Source of the DNA: Eopsaltria australis
Lineage: Eukaryota > Chordata > Aves > Passeriformes > Petroicidae
Length of the DNA: 64,000 nucleotides
Reading direction: 5' to 3'
Assembly: GCA_034509425.1 (NCBI GenBank)
Contig: JAVTVJ010000072.1
Coordinates: 5,298,501 to 5,362,500, forward strand
This document shows positions 48,716 to 60,284 of the stretch, piece after piece. The position numbers and the translations under genes are program-made. Under the pieces are notes generated by a model. The model made no database searches. It saw only the letters and a program-made list of their open reading frames with translations, and was not told the DNA's origin. How positions within the stretch are numbered: position 1 is the stretch's first letter; every line of letters starts with the position of its first letter.

Positions 48716-51699
48716 CCCATTAGCTGTGAAATGAGCCCACCAGACTGTCAGCAGGGTACAACATCCTCTAGCAGCTGCAAGGACTTACTGCTTTCTGTTG
48801 TATGGTATGTTCTGCTTTTTGCTTACCTGAGGTTGTAACCACTAAGAAAAACTTCCAATTTGCTGTTTTTGGCTATTTGTCAGTGTAATCCTGGGTTGCT
48901 CTGTTCACTATCTAGAGGCTTTCAGGAAAAATAGTGTTATCTGTCAGGAAGTATTACATCTGGTATCTTTACCTCTTGGTGAAAGGTCTAATTTGTTATT
49001 TCCCAGGATAATGGGGATACACTTAGATCTTGCCTGTGGGAAAACTAGTCAGTGACCATGAGAAAGCACACATACACATAGACTGCAGAAATGACAACAT
49101 GTGTTAAAACACTCATGTAAGGAGACTCAGACTGACCCTAGTAGGCAGAGGTATCTAGAATGTGCACTTGGAGTATCTCATTCAGTGAAGGACAGCACAC
49201 AGAGCAGAGAGTTCAACATGTGTCCTGAAGTCAGAGCTGGTCTGTATTTTTAGACTCTAAGTCACTGTGTGGCTGTACAATGGTGTCATTTCAGTTAAGA
49301 GAATGATTTCTCACTGGGGACATTTTTCAAAATGCCCATGATAAGGATAAATCACCTACCTACATCTAAAGTCAGGAAAAATTCCTCTGGGAGTCACAGT
49401 GACTCAGGAACGGCCGAGCTCTGCCAAACTGGAACAAGTTCAAAGGGAGCACTGCCTATGATCAATTCATTACATAAACCTCAGATAAGGGAGTGGCAAG
49501 AAACTTTCCTGCCACCAACCATGAAAACAGTTAAAGGGAAACAATCCATGGGTTTTAACAATCTACTCAGTCTTGGTAGTGTAAGAGCCCCAATGAGTCT
49601 GGTAGTAAACACAGAAGAAATAAAAACCAGAGTAAGCTGCTGTTCTGAGCTATAATGCCATTTTTTTCTTATTTCTCCAGGCACAGACAGCAGCTGCAGT
49701 TAAGTAGATAGCCTTAGGAAATAGCCTCTTAATACAAGAAAGCAGGAGAAAAGTCATTTTATTTCCTCACATTCTTTTTGCAGGCTCTGTTGCTCAAGTT
49801 ACAAAATTCCTATGAAATGTAGCAATAAAAACTACGCTGTGTAGCAAGGGCCTAAAGAAGTTAAAAAAAAACCAAACCAAAACTAGATCATATAGCAAGT
49901 CCTACAAGGCTTCCATGAACCGCTGAGTTTCTTTGTGCATCAAACTAGTGGGCACACATGGAGAATCTACTGCCTCAGGGCTGGTAGAGCCTCTGAGCAC
50001 AGGTCTCAGCAGAAACTAAGTGCAAAACAAAATTTGAAGCTGTGTCTCATACTAAATCTGTTATAATTCAGTACTTGGTCATGTGTACATGGTGATGTAA
50101 GTGACCAGGACCCGCACACAGTTACTCTGCATGCTGTGCTAGAAAAAATCTAAAATTCATGTGGGAGAAGAAAAGAGCTTATGGTCATGGTTTAAGTACA
50201 ACCCTTGTAACACTTCAGCATGTCCTGGAGAATGCCTGGTTGGAGTAATTAGCAGAAAGCATTTATTTGTTCAAATGAGTTCACATTTTGGCAAGGTTTT
50301 ATAGACCACATACCAAAGGGCTCTGAGAAATTTTTCAACAGCCATGAGAAACAAACACGAGAAAAAAGCAAGGTAACACCTGTCCTGGTCAATGCATGAA
50401 GGGAATATAAAGAGAAAAAAAATCTTAAAAAATGCTTAAGTGGGTGTTTTCATAAAACCCTTACTTATGCCTCTGCTCTTGAAATACTAGAGACCAAAAC
50501 TTCCTGAGGATTTAGTGGGAACTTCTAGGATTCATCCAGAATTAAACTATGGAAAGCTAGTGAAAGGCAATTTGACAACATCCCCAAAATCTTAAACCTT
50601 CCAGGGAGAAACTTTACCCTATTTTAGGCATTCATAAAAGAGGTTGGATGGGAGCCATTTCTCCCTCCAAGACTGTCATTTTTCATGGCAAGAACAATTA
50701 AGTACATTTTGCTCCATTTTCTCTAGGGACTGGGTTGTTGCAGAAAGCAACACACCCAGCTCTGGGCAGGAGACCTCTCCAGGACAAAGGCTGTGCCCAG
50801 CAGCTTCCCAAGAGGCCAAGGCGGCACCACATGAAATCCAGGGCTGTCCTGTTGAGCAACTCAGTAAAAGGAGAATGCGAACTTTTATAACTTTTTGCAT
50901 AAAACTTAAGTCTTACAGGTATTTCTTCTCTCATAGGAAAATGCCTTTTATTACTTGAATTCAAGTACTTTTCTCATGTGTTTCATGAGATGCATGTTTT
51001 GCTGAACTGCATAAGAAATCCCACCCTAAGGCAGACCCACTTGCACAGGGAACATCCAGTTCCATTCAGTGTCTGCGCTGGGAAAAATATACTGACCTCA
51101 TACAGGGGGAAAAGAAATTTTGTGTGCAAACAGAACCTGAATAGGTTCTTCCTAGAGAGGTTGGATGAGGAATCTGAATAACCAGCAAAACATTTCCTCA
51201 TGGACAAAATGTGTTCTGTATGTGGGAAATGACCCAAGAATTTCCCATATTATCATATTTTTCATCATCCATGTTAACATGTCTTTCCAATCCCCTATTG
51301 CCATCACATCAGGGGTCAGAAGTGGCACTTAAATTGCAAAACATATTAAATCTTTCTCATAAATCTCAATTAGGTACAAAATACTTCAAAAACCAAAAAC
51401 CATGGTTCCTCTCTGAAGGATAAGTTAGACTAGAAGATTATAAGAGTCTCAGATGCCCTAGAAATAATTAATCTGGCAATGTCTTTATTTTGTGTTTGCA
51501 ATTCCTTCACAGCCAGGTTCAGGCCGGGACAACAGACAGGGCTTAGCCTGACGTAGAAGAATTCTCCATTTAAATGCTCTAAGTCAGATCAACAACACCC
51601 TAAAGACCCAAGCAAACAAAAAATTCTCCAAACATACTAAAAACCAACCAACGAACCAAACAAAACCCTCAAGCCCCAAAATTTTGTCAGAACATTAGC
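48716..51699. other. AT-rich non-coding sequence
   Basis: No gene recognised. The second copy of the dispersed 29-bp repeat is at 50461-50489. Open frames up to 107 codons show no family resemblance. Confidence 0.55.
50461..50489 (+). repeat. Dispersed 29-bp repeat, copy 2
   Basis: Second copy of the block at 46085-46113, differing at one position (CTCTT here, CTTTT there). The flanking A-rich sequence is only loosely similar. Confidence 0.8.
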
Positions 51700-52560
51700 T
51701 CCAACTGAAAATCCACCTACAATGAGCATCTGGGAAAGTAAGATCAGAATGAAAGCTAAAAAGATAATTTCAGATGCCTTAATAAATTTTCAGCTAGATA
51801 ATGTTTCATTTGTTTTTAATTGAAGTTTATAGACTTTATGGCTGCATGATTTTTCTTAAAGTGAAGGAATAAGTAGAGAGGAGGAAATTTAGCAGCACCA
51901 TAATTAACTACTTAGGGCAAATCCTCCCGTCAGATTCATGAGACAGATTTCAGATAAGCAGCTCAAATGAAGGATTATCTTGCGAGCAATGCGGAAATGT
52001 TGATCAGCTTGATATTTCCATTCTGCAGACAAGAGTTCATGCTGCTGCTCACTATTTTCTGCAAGGAGGTAAATCTCCACAAAGGTGGCAGGTCTGATCC
52101 AGAGGGGATTTTGTTTTTAAAACCCCTGCATATGACCATCTTGTAGTTGTCTGTTTTCTGGCAGAAATGAGATCTGAATTTAAATGCTGCTCAGCTGCCC
52201 CCTTTGAGGAGGGTTATCAGGCAGATGGATGCCCTGATGGATGGATTGGAGCACATTGCATATGTGCCAATACAGTGTCTTTAGACAAACATTAGCACTT
52301 GAGAGCTTCACAGAATACTCAAGCATCCTGAAAATATTAAATTTAATTGAAAATATAATCTCCTATGACTGATAACTTTCTGAGCATATGTTTCATGGCA
52401 TTTAAAAATAAATGGAGCCCATTTAGATAGGAGATTTAAATTTCAAGGAAAAATGTCCTGTCCATCACGAGAAATACGCTGAAAAAAACCTGCACAAAAT
52501 TTAATCTGGAGCCTTGTCATAACAGTCTTGCACACACCAGTCTTGTATGGTGTCTGGGCA
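51700..52560. other. Possible conserved non-coding element cluster
   Basis: About 860 bp of low-repeat sequence with a dense set of homeodomain-type cores (CATAATTAACTACTTAGG, TTTTTAATTGAAG, AAATTTAATTGAAAATATAA, AAAATTTAATCTGG) and E-box or bHLH-like CAGCTG. Coding frames are absent. The texture resembles vertebrate ultra-conserved enhancers, but this is pattern impression only; no alignment was possible. Confidence 0.3.
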
Positions 52561-54030
52561 ACCAATGCAGCTGTAGAAGTGAGATTCTTGCCTTTTACCA
52601 TGCACTTTCGCCTCATTTTGCCTCATTCAAAAGCTGCAGAGATGGCTAGAACAAATTTCTTATTTCAATTTTAAGATCTAAAAGCTGTTTGCTGGATGTG
52701 GCTCAAGGGTCTATATATCTTCCTTCTCTATGTAGTAGAAAAAGACATACACACATTTCAGTAATTTATGCTTTGAAAAAGAAATAGAGGACCAGAAGCA
52801 AATAGAGGGAAAAAAACAAAGATAATACAAAATGTTTAGCATTGCTGTACTCACAGAAGTAGTACCAATCTCTTAGGGTTTGTTATTTGAACATGGATTG
52901 CATATTTGACACAGTATAAATAAGACATTTTATATGTCCAGTGGATATACTTCCATATCCATTGTTTGACTTATGCAAGCAAGTTACGTGTTTTGCCCCC
53001 TGGCAAAATAAAACATTATCCATTACGAGAAAAGAAAAGGTGCTTTGGCCATGCCACATGATTTCCCCATGTCTTAGGTGTCCACAAGATAAGTAGCCTT
53101 CTTTTATAGTAGGCATCAGAATTCTTTAGAGAGGCAGCTGTTCATTTAAAGTATATTAAAATGCATTTCTTTACATTTTCTAGTAAGTAGAGTGAATCTG
53201 TTAAAACATTAAAAAAAATCAGTTTGAAACTTGGAACCTAGCCCTCTCCCATCCTTATTCAGATAAAATACCACCTCAAAATCCCCCAAACAAAAATAAT
53301 TTTTGCTGAATGCATGCCTAAACAGATAAGCCTCACAGTAAGATTTCCAACAAATACTCAGGAGTCTTGTGTATCAAATTCCCATCAACTGAAAAAAATC
53401 CCCCTTTCTTTCCAAGAGTATTGAGATAAGATCATGTGCAGACATCACATCACACTCTGCTCATGTCTGTGTATTTAGCTCTGAAGTACTCATATTATTA
53501 TTGAAATTATTCATCCTTGGGTTCATAGGCATGTTAAATGAGTCCAAGAGTTATGCTCTCTTGGCAACTGCCATTTTTCCTTGAGTTTTTCTCTATACAA
53601 GCAAACCCTTAAGACTGAACTCAAGAACATCAATAGGGCACTGCCCTAGTGAGCAGGGAGGATGCCCATACTGTCAGGATAGAATCACTTCAAGCCCTAC
53701 AACTCAAACCCAGCATTATCATCTCTATTCAGGCAGCTGCTGCCTGTCAAGGAGAAGCAGCTTCCTGTGCTTATAGACAATAAGACAACTGTCTTTTTTA
53801 TTCTAGTAGGGAAACCCATACTGGGGAAAACAGTGAAATAACATAAAAAATCCAGTAAGCTCTCTATAACACGCTCACAGAAACAGTGATCACTTGTATG
53901 CCTCTAGGCGTATGACCACTTACTCTACATACAAATCACATGTACAGGTAAACTGTTGGTCAGCTGTCAGACACCAGGGTGGGATCATTTGGATTATCAC
54001 CCTAAACCTTGTTTTCAGTGGTTAATTACA
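52561..54030. other. AT-rich non-coding sequence
   Basis: Nothing recognised; the longest open frame is 77 codons. Confidence 0.6.
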
Positions 54031-54345
54031 GATTCCCAGAGTGGCATGGGTTGGAAAGTGTCTAAAAGATCGTTTGTAGTCCAACCCCTCTGCCATGTGC
54101 AGGGTCACTTTTCATTAGACCAAGTTACTCAAAGTCTCATCAAGCCTAGTTTTGTACACTTTCAGGAATGGGTTATCCACAGCTTCTCTGAGCAACCCGT
54201 TCCAGTGCCTTATCGCCCTCACAGTAAAGAATTTCTTCCTAATAACAATTCTAAACCTACTCTCAGTTTGAAGCCATTCCCCCTTGTCCTATCACTACAT
54301 GCTCTTGTGAAAAGTCTCTCTTCATCTCTTTTGCAACCTAAACCC
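54031..54345 (-). mobile_element. CR1 LINE 3' fragment, minus strand
   Basis: Reversed CR1 with GTCCAACCCCTCTGCCATG, ATTAGACCAAGTTACTCAAA, GAGCAACCCGTTCCAGTGCC, AAGAATTTCTTCCTAATAAC and CCATTCCCCCTTGTCCTATC in the expected order. The extreme 3' terminus is eroded (CCCAGAGTGGCATGGGTTGG). Fossil copy with a truncated 5' side. Confidence 0.92.
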
Positions 54346-55994
54346 TGTAACCTAAAAAAGAAATAGCTGAGAAGGGTTTTTAGTAAGCATCCAATAACAG
54401 AATGAAGCTCACAATGTCAGTTTTAAGCAAGAGGTGTTCTTTTTTTAAATGTTGTGCTCACAGGAATAATTTTTATAACAGCTATAAAATACTGTTTTCA
54501 TTTTCCTTTGCTTGCTGCTGCTCTTCCAGGCAGCCTGCAAGGCTAAGCTTTGCACATAACCCCATTTTACTCCTCTTCTTCCTATGAACAGAAAAAACCT
54601 TTAGAAAGTGATATGTAAGGTAAAATTTATGGTGGACATTAAGAAGAGTTTAAACACTACAGTCTGCTCTGTAGCCCATTAAAAATCCAATAGATCGTAT
54701 AATATCTTTGCAAGAAGTCTTTCCACAGTTACGGCATAAGAGAAAGAAGGGAAAACCAGAGAGAAGCAATGCCCACAGTGACCTTGCCCTGTAACAATAT
54801 TTGTGGCTTGACAGTGACTGCAGAGCTGATATTTGGTTGCCTTGGCCTTTGCATTAAATCTAGCTTATGTTGTTCTTGTGAAATAAGTTGTGCTTCCCAC
54901 AGGAAAAAGAACATATCTGTAAAGCACAAGTGCTCTGAAAGTGTGTCTTGTTTGCTTTTTTTGCTGTAGGGTAGTTGCTGGTTATCTTGGCGATTCAATA
55001 GCAGATGGAGCTCTCAAAGACCTGAATGCTTCTTTGGTGCTAATTAATACTCTCAACTGGGATTGTTACCTTCAGGCATTTACCTTGGGTATCTAAGTAC
55101 ATCTGCTCTTACTTTAGACATTGCCTCCAGGAGAGCTGAGCTCAGAACACTTCAGTTTCTTCATTTGTAGATAAATATGAATCTCTCTTTCCTTCCCCCC
55201 TAAGTATAAAGGGAGATATTATTCTGATAGCTGAGAAAGCATATGTCAGACAGGGTGGAAACCTGCATTAAGACCTCTTTGTAGCTGAGCAATAAAGTTT
55301 AGTCCACATAATACTAATGAAGAGCAGAGAAAAGTTCTTGGCAAGTCACTTGCCAAAAATGCAGCAGTTTCTAATGCCCTTGGAATTACAATCATATCAA
55401 ATGGGAAGGAAGATAATCCAAATAGTGCAAGATAAATCAAGGGCAAATAATTTTTTAGACCATTAGAAAGAGAAGCAAGTTCCTTCAAGTCTACAGCCTG
55501 AATGCTGCAGTCTTTTACCTCAGCTTCTCATCTTTCAATTAATTCCATTAGTTGCTGTTAGAAAGTGGGTTTTCTTGACAAAAGACACTCTTCATCAGCT
55601 TACCTGATTTGCAAATAAATCACACTTATAAATATGAGAATCATGTTTTAAAACACTTGAAAAAACTAACCAAATCTGCTGTTTAGCAAACATCAATGTT
55701 TCCTAATGAATTCAACAAGTGTTAATTCAAGGATGACTATCAGAAGTTCTGCTATATAAACAGGGATTACCAAAATATACATTTGTGCCTCTCCACAAAG
55801 TTAACTGGTTATTGTTGAGTATTAGGATCCACAGAACATCATACATATCCCATTGGATACCTATGCAAATAATACAAAAGAGGAAATGTCTGTACAACAA
55901 TTGTTGAACATACTCAAGCAGGAAAAAAAAAAAGAAGAACAAAAGAGAGTTTTCTGATGCAAATTCACACAGGCAGAGCTTCTAGACGCCATGT
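54346..55994. other. AT-rich non-coding sequence
   Basis: No recognised gene or repeat. Open frames under 90 codons. Confidence 0.6.
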
Positions 55995-56743
55995 CCCAGA
56001 ATCACAGAATTATTTAGGTTGGAGAAAACCTCTGAGATCAAGTCCATCCTTTGACTGACCTCCACCTTGTCAACTAGACCATGGCACTAAGTGCCATGTC
56101 CAGTTGCTTCTTGAGTACCTCCTGGGATAGTGACTCCACCATCTTCCTGGACAGTGCATTCCAATGTTTAAAAACCACTCAGTGAAGAAATTCCTCCTGA
56201 TGTCCAGCCTGAACCTCCCCTGGTGCAACTTGAGGCCATTTCCTCTTGTCCTGTCACAATTTGCCTGGGAAAAGAGACCAACTTTGCTACAGCCTCCCTC
56301 CAGGGAGTTGTAGGGAGCAATAAGGTCTCCTCTGAGCCTCCTTTTCTTCAGGCTAAACAACCCCAGTTCCCTCAGCTGCTCCTCATAGGACTTATCTTCT
56401 GAACCCTTCACCAACTCTGTTTCCCTTCCCTGGACATGCTCCAGCACTTCAGTGTTGTTCTTGCAGTCAGGGGCCCAGAACTGAACACAGGATTCGAGGT
56501 GTGGCCTCACCCATGCTGAGGACAGGAGGACAATCACTTCCCTGTCTACACTATTTCTGATACAGGCCAGGATGCCATTGGACTTCTTGGCCACCTGGGC
56601 ACATGCTGGTACATGTTCAGCTGGATATCAACAGCACCCCCAGATCCTCTTTTGTCGGGCAGCTTTCCAACCGCTCTGCCCCCAGCCTGTAGCACTGCAT
56701 GTAGTTGTTATGGCTGAAGTGCAGGACATGGCACTTGGACTTT
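55995..56743 (-). mobile_element. CR1 LINE fragment with ORF2 C-terminal remnant
   Basis: The longest CR1 piece in the window, about 750 bp, on the minus strand. The reversed 3' end (CAGAATCACAGAATTATTTA) is followed by ORF2 C-terminal coding sequence. A 174-codon frame (56070-56594) preserves recognisable CR1 landmarks in order: [43 protein letters not shown], and [19 protein letters not shown]. It departs from the family near its end, where the expected W-N-x-L-P-x-E-V-V core is frame-shifted. The endonuclease and reverse transcriptase catalytic domains are missing, so it cannot transpose. Confidence 0.93.
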
Positions 56744-59700
56744 GCTAATATTCACTAACAACAGCCCAGATGCACATTTCAGGAAATGGGTTCAAACCCC
56801 AAAACTTTCCACTACTCTCAAGCCAATCTTTACAAAGTTTATGTATTAAATACATACATAGGTGTTATTGTTATTCATACAATGGAAGTAGATTAATTTC
56901 CAATCTGCTGTCATAACACATTGTTTAGGAGATAGACATCTCTGTCTTATATATCTGGGATCCTTGGTTCTAGGGACATGTAATTAACATGTAACATGCT
57001 ACATGTTAATGGCATTGACATTTAACTGCTGTGTGTGAGATGAGATGAGATGGATGCTTCCAATTGCATGTCTTTCTGGTAAACTGTGACACTTTAGATC
57101 AAAAGCTAAAGGGTATTTAGAAACTGATAATATTTAAGCAGAATTGTCACTCAGAATCAAAATAGACTTAATTTCAATGCACAAAGCTTCAGATTGTTGG
57201 GACATTTGCAAAAGCATAGCACACAATCCTTTGGTCCTCAATACAGTGTTAGAGATTAAATATTTCTATCTTATTCATATTCACATATCAAAGGTGTTCA
57301 TGTTCTTCATTAGTTAGAAACTTAATCCTTTCCAGCTTTGGAGGAAAAACTTCATGGAGGGACATATTCCACCACACAATTAACCAGCTCTTTGCTTAAG
57401 GCAGCAGTAGTAACACAGGAAACCTTAATTGTAAGCTCAAATCTATTCAAATCAAGTGTACTTGTTCCCTCCCAAATACCTAGATTTGAGGTTTTTTTTA
57501 CATTCTTTCTGGCATTTTTTTTGTCAGCCTTTCATGGCAAGTTTAGTTTATATAGTTCACTCTACAGTCAAGGTGCTATTTCATTTTCATGCATCAAAAC
57601 CAGTACAAAATATCTTTCCCAGTCAACATTTTCCAGCAGCAGCTAATTTTCTAATAGTTTAAGAATAAATGCTGTGGATTATATCATTCTTCACTGCAAT
57701 GCTGTTAACAGATTCCATAGGTAATGTAATTTATGTAATAGATGAAGTCACCATGGTGCATCTTGCATTAGTTATTTTCCACTAAATATTGTGTGAACAA
57801 AAATATTTGAACTCAAACACAGGGCAGAATTTACCAATATCTTTGTATCATCCAGATTTTCGTGAAACTTGGCAATCTTTCCATTATTCTCTTAGCATTC
57901 TTAAGTCACAATACTCTTCTTTCATGTCATTTACTGAAAGAAATTTTTTTGAGGAATGTCCCCTAAATGTTAGAGATACTTACATGCTATATTATTTATG
58001 AACTTTTTGTATCATTCCTGTTAAACAAGAAGGAGTTAACAGATGCCTTAGGAGGTTTCTCCTCGTTCACATCCCTTTTGTTGATACCTCAGGCTTCAAA
58101 TGTATCTTTTAGTTGCTGAACTAGTTCAGTATTTTTTCACATGTGTGGTTGTGTGGCCACTTTGTTCTCTTTTCAAAACAAAGACCCTGTTTCCATCAGC
58201 TGTAGTTTTCTGTAGCAGGAACTCAGTGATTAAGGATGTTAGTGGGCTAGATGCCAATCTCTCTTACCCACATTTGATATGAAAAAGATGGGGTTACACA
58301 TTCAAAGTATCACCCTACTCAATGAATAACCACAGTGTCCTCAAGAACCTCACTGAGAAGGCTTCTATTCAGAGTAAATGCAATTTATGTCTTGGATGAA
58401 CAGAAAATAAGTCCTAGCCAAAAACCTGCAAACCCAAGCTTCCTGATTATCTTCAGAGTCAGAATAGCAATTTGATATGGATTGCTGTCAATGCAAAATG
58501 TTTCAATTCAAATATGTCTATGGTAAGCTATGGTATCTAAAACTCTGGCGTAGGATGTAATGAAAGTCTTGATCAGCTGCAATGTAGAATGTCACATTAC
58601 AGTGCATTCAGGTCCATCTTTTAAATAGTCAGGTACATCTCTGTCTCTGTTACTTTTGCTTACTGCAGTCTGTAGATTTGGTCCTTCTAGTTCCATAACA
58701 AAGGATAAATCTGAAGGAATACACTTCACAGAAGTTACACTTCCTGTTCCCTAATTACAACATGAACACACTCTCTTTCTCATGGCCAGAGAACAACTTA
58801 CAAGCAAGAGGCAGGAAAGAATTGTTGTTTCCACTTCCATAGCAAATCAATTCAACAGCAACAAAGGCTTCATTTTCTATCAATGTTGTTATTAAGAGTC
58901 ACACTAATTTGTTTCTCATTACTGTTGGTACAGGACATTGGCATGAAGCATTCATACAGGAAACCTCAGATGTTATGTTGTATTAAGCTTTGCAAAATCA
59001 GAGATGTAGGACATGATTTCTCTTCAGTTTCCCTAACCAGCAATAAACTAGATTTCCAGAAGCCAGGTTCTTTACACTGATTTTGTGCTTTTCAGCCTCT
59101 CCATAATAGCAATGCAAGTTAAAGTATGCATAGCAGGACAAGCCATCCTCTTGCATAGCAAGAGTTCAGTTTCCAATACAGGAACAGAATTTGCAAGTCA
59201 AAGCCTTCAGAACAGGCTGCAGTAGTTTGAGACTTCAAAGAGAAAAGGTCTGATAGCACCATATGTGAAAGTGAGATCACTTCTTCATCAGTTTAGGATT
59301 CAATGTGAATTCTCTGCAGGACATTAGAGAGTCCGAAAAATCAAATGCCAGAAATTCAGCAACCCCAAGTCAGTGCAGTGCTTTCACACAGTTCAAAGAA
59401 GAGTGTATTCAAAGCTCAAGATCTACTAAAATCAGCCTGAAATTAATAAAAGGGTAAGACTAAGAGGCCTTTTTTCCTCAGGAATAGAAACACTCCTGCT
59501 GCTTGAATCCCCTGAAATAACTCCCAGCTTGGGGGCTGATGAACCAACTATATGTGGTACATGGAATATACTGATAAAAAGGATGCACCTTAGTCAAAAA
59601 GGCAGTATGCATTGAAACCACATGAGGAGCAAAACCAAACAGCAGCACTTGCAAAGCAGTCTCTAAAGTTATCCCTCCCCCTCCAGCATAGCACATTTAA

Positions 59701-60034
59701 CAGTGTCTTTAGGCAATCTGGTATGATAATCATAAGTAAAAATGACATTTGATGAGAACTATTTTTACAGAATAAGTGGAGAGACTGAGTGCAAAAAACA
59801 TTAATTTGTCTTTTAGAAGGAAATCATTGAATTGTTTGTGTGGAACAGGAAAACCAGGCTTATAAGAAACTCCAAATTATACTAATCTAAGGTCAGCTCT
59901 GCAACAGTGTAGGATTCAGTTTAGTCATCAGATTGCCATAAATATCTCTGTTTATTTCCCACACTAGTTGTCACTGTTAAATCATTTTTTGTGGTTCTAT
60001 AACGTGTTTTCATTTACCTAGGTTTTATTCCCAG
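56744..60034. other. AT-rich non-coding sequence
   Basis: No recognised gene. A perfect 11-bp inverted repeat lies at 56983-57010. Open frames do not exceed about 102 codons and lack family resemblance. Confidence 0.55.
56983..57010. repeat. Perfect 11-bp inverted repeat
   Basis: ATTAACATGTA at 56983-56993 and TACATGTTAAT at 57000-57010 are exact reverse complements with a six-base spacer. A nearby additional ACATGTAATTAACATG makes the patch rich in ACATGT palindromes. Meaning unknown. Confidence 0.9.
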
Positions 60035-60284
60035 GGATGGTTTCATGTCAGTTCATGACATCAAGTAATCAGGTGTTTGAAACACATAGCATATGTGCAA
60101 ACATTTTGCAGTCATCCCAGCAAGTGTTGAAGATGAGGGTTTGCTTTGCTATTGCTGATATGGAAATCACTGCTTCATGTCCAGGCTTAGTGGCAAGCCA
60201 GAAGTGTGGGTCCAAGCAGAGAGGGTTGCTCATTATCAGCTCTGCAGGCCGTGGTTGTGCACAAGTATTTTCCTTGACCTTTCG
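60035..60284 (+). other. Exon-like module with open frame
   Basis: A 250-nt segment preceded by an acceptor-like TTTTATTCCCAG and followed by a perfect donor GTAAGT (TTCG before it). It contains a frame open from the ATG at 60037 to the donor (82 codons), which would terminate immediately inside the intron. The peptide is not recognised. Splice-like motifs and an 80-codon frame together are uncommon but not rare in 64 kb, so this is a tentative exon of an unidentified transcript, coding or not. Confidence 0.2.

Noticed and set aside
56785..56800. GGGTTCAAACCCC, resembling a tRNA B box
   Set aside because: No A box or acceptor-stem pairing at the proper spacing; no cloverleaf can be drawn.
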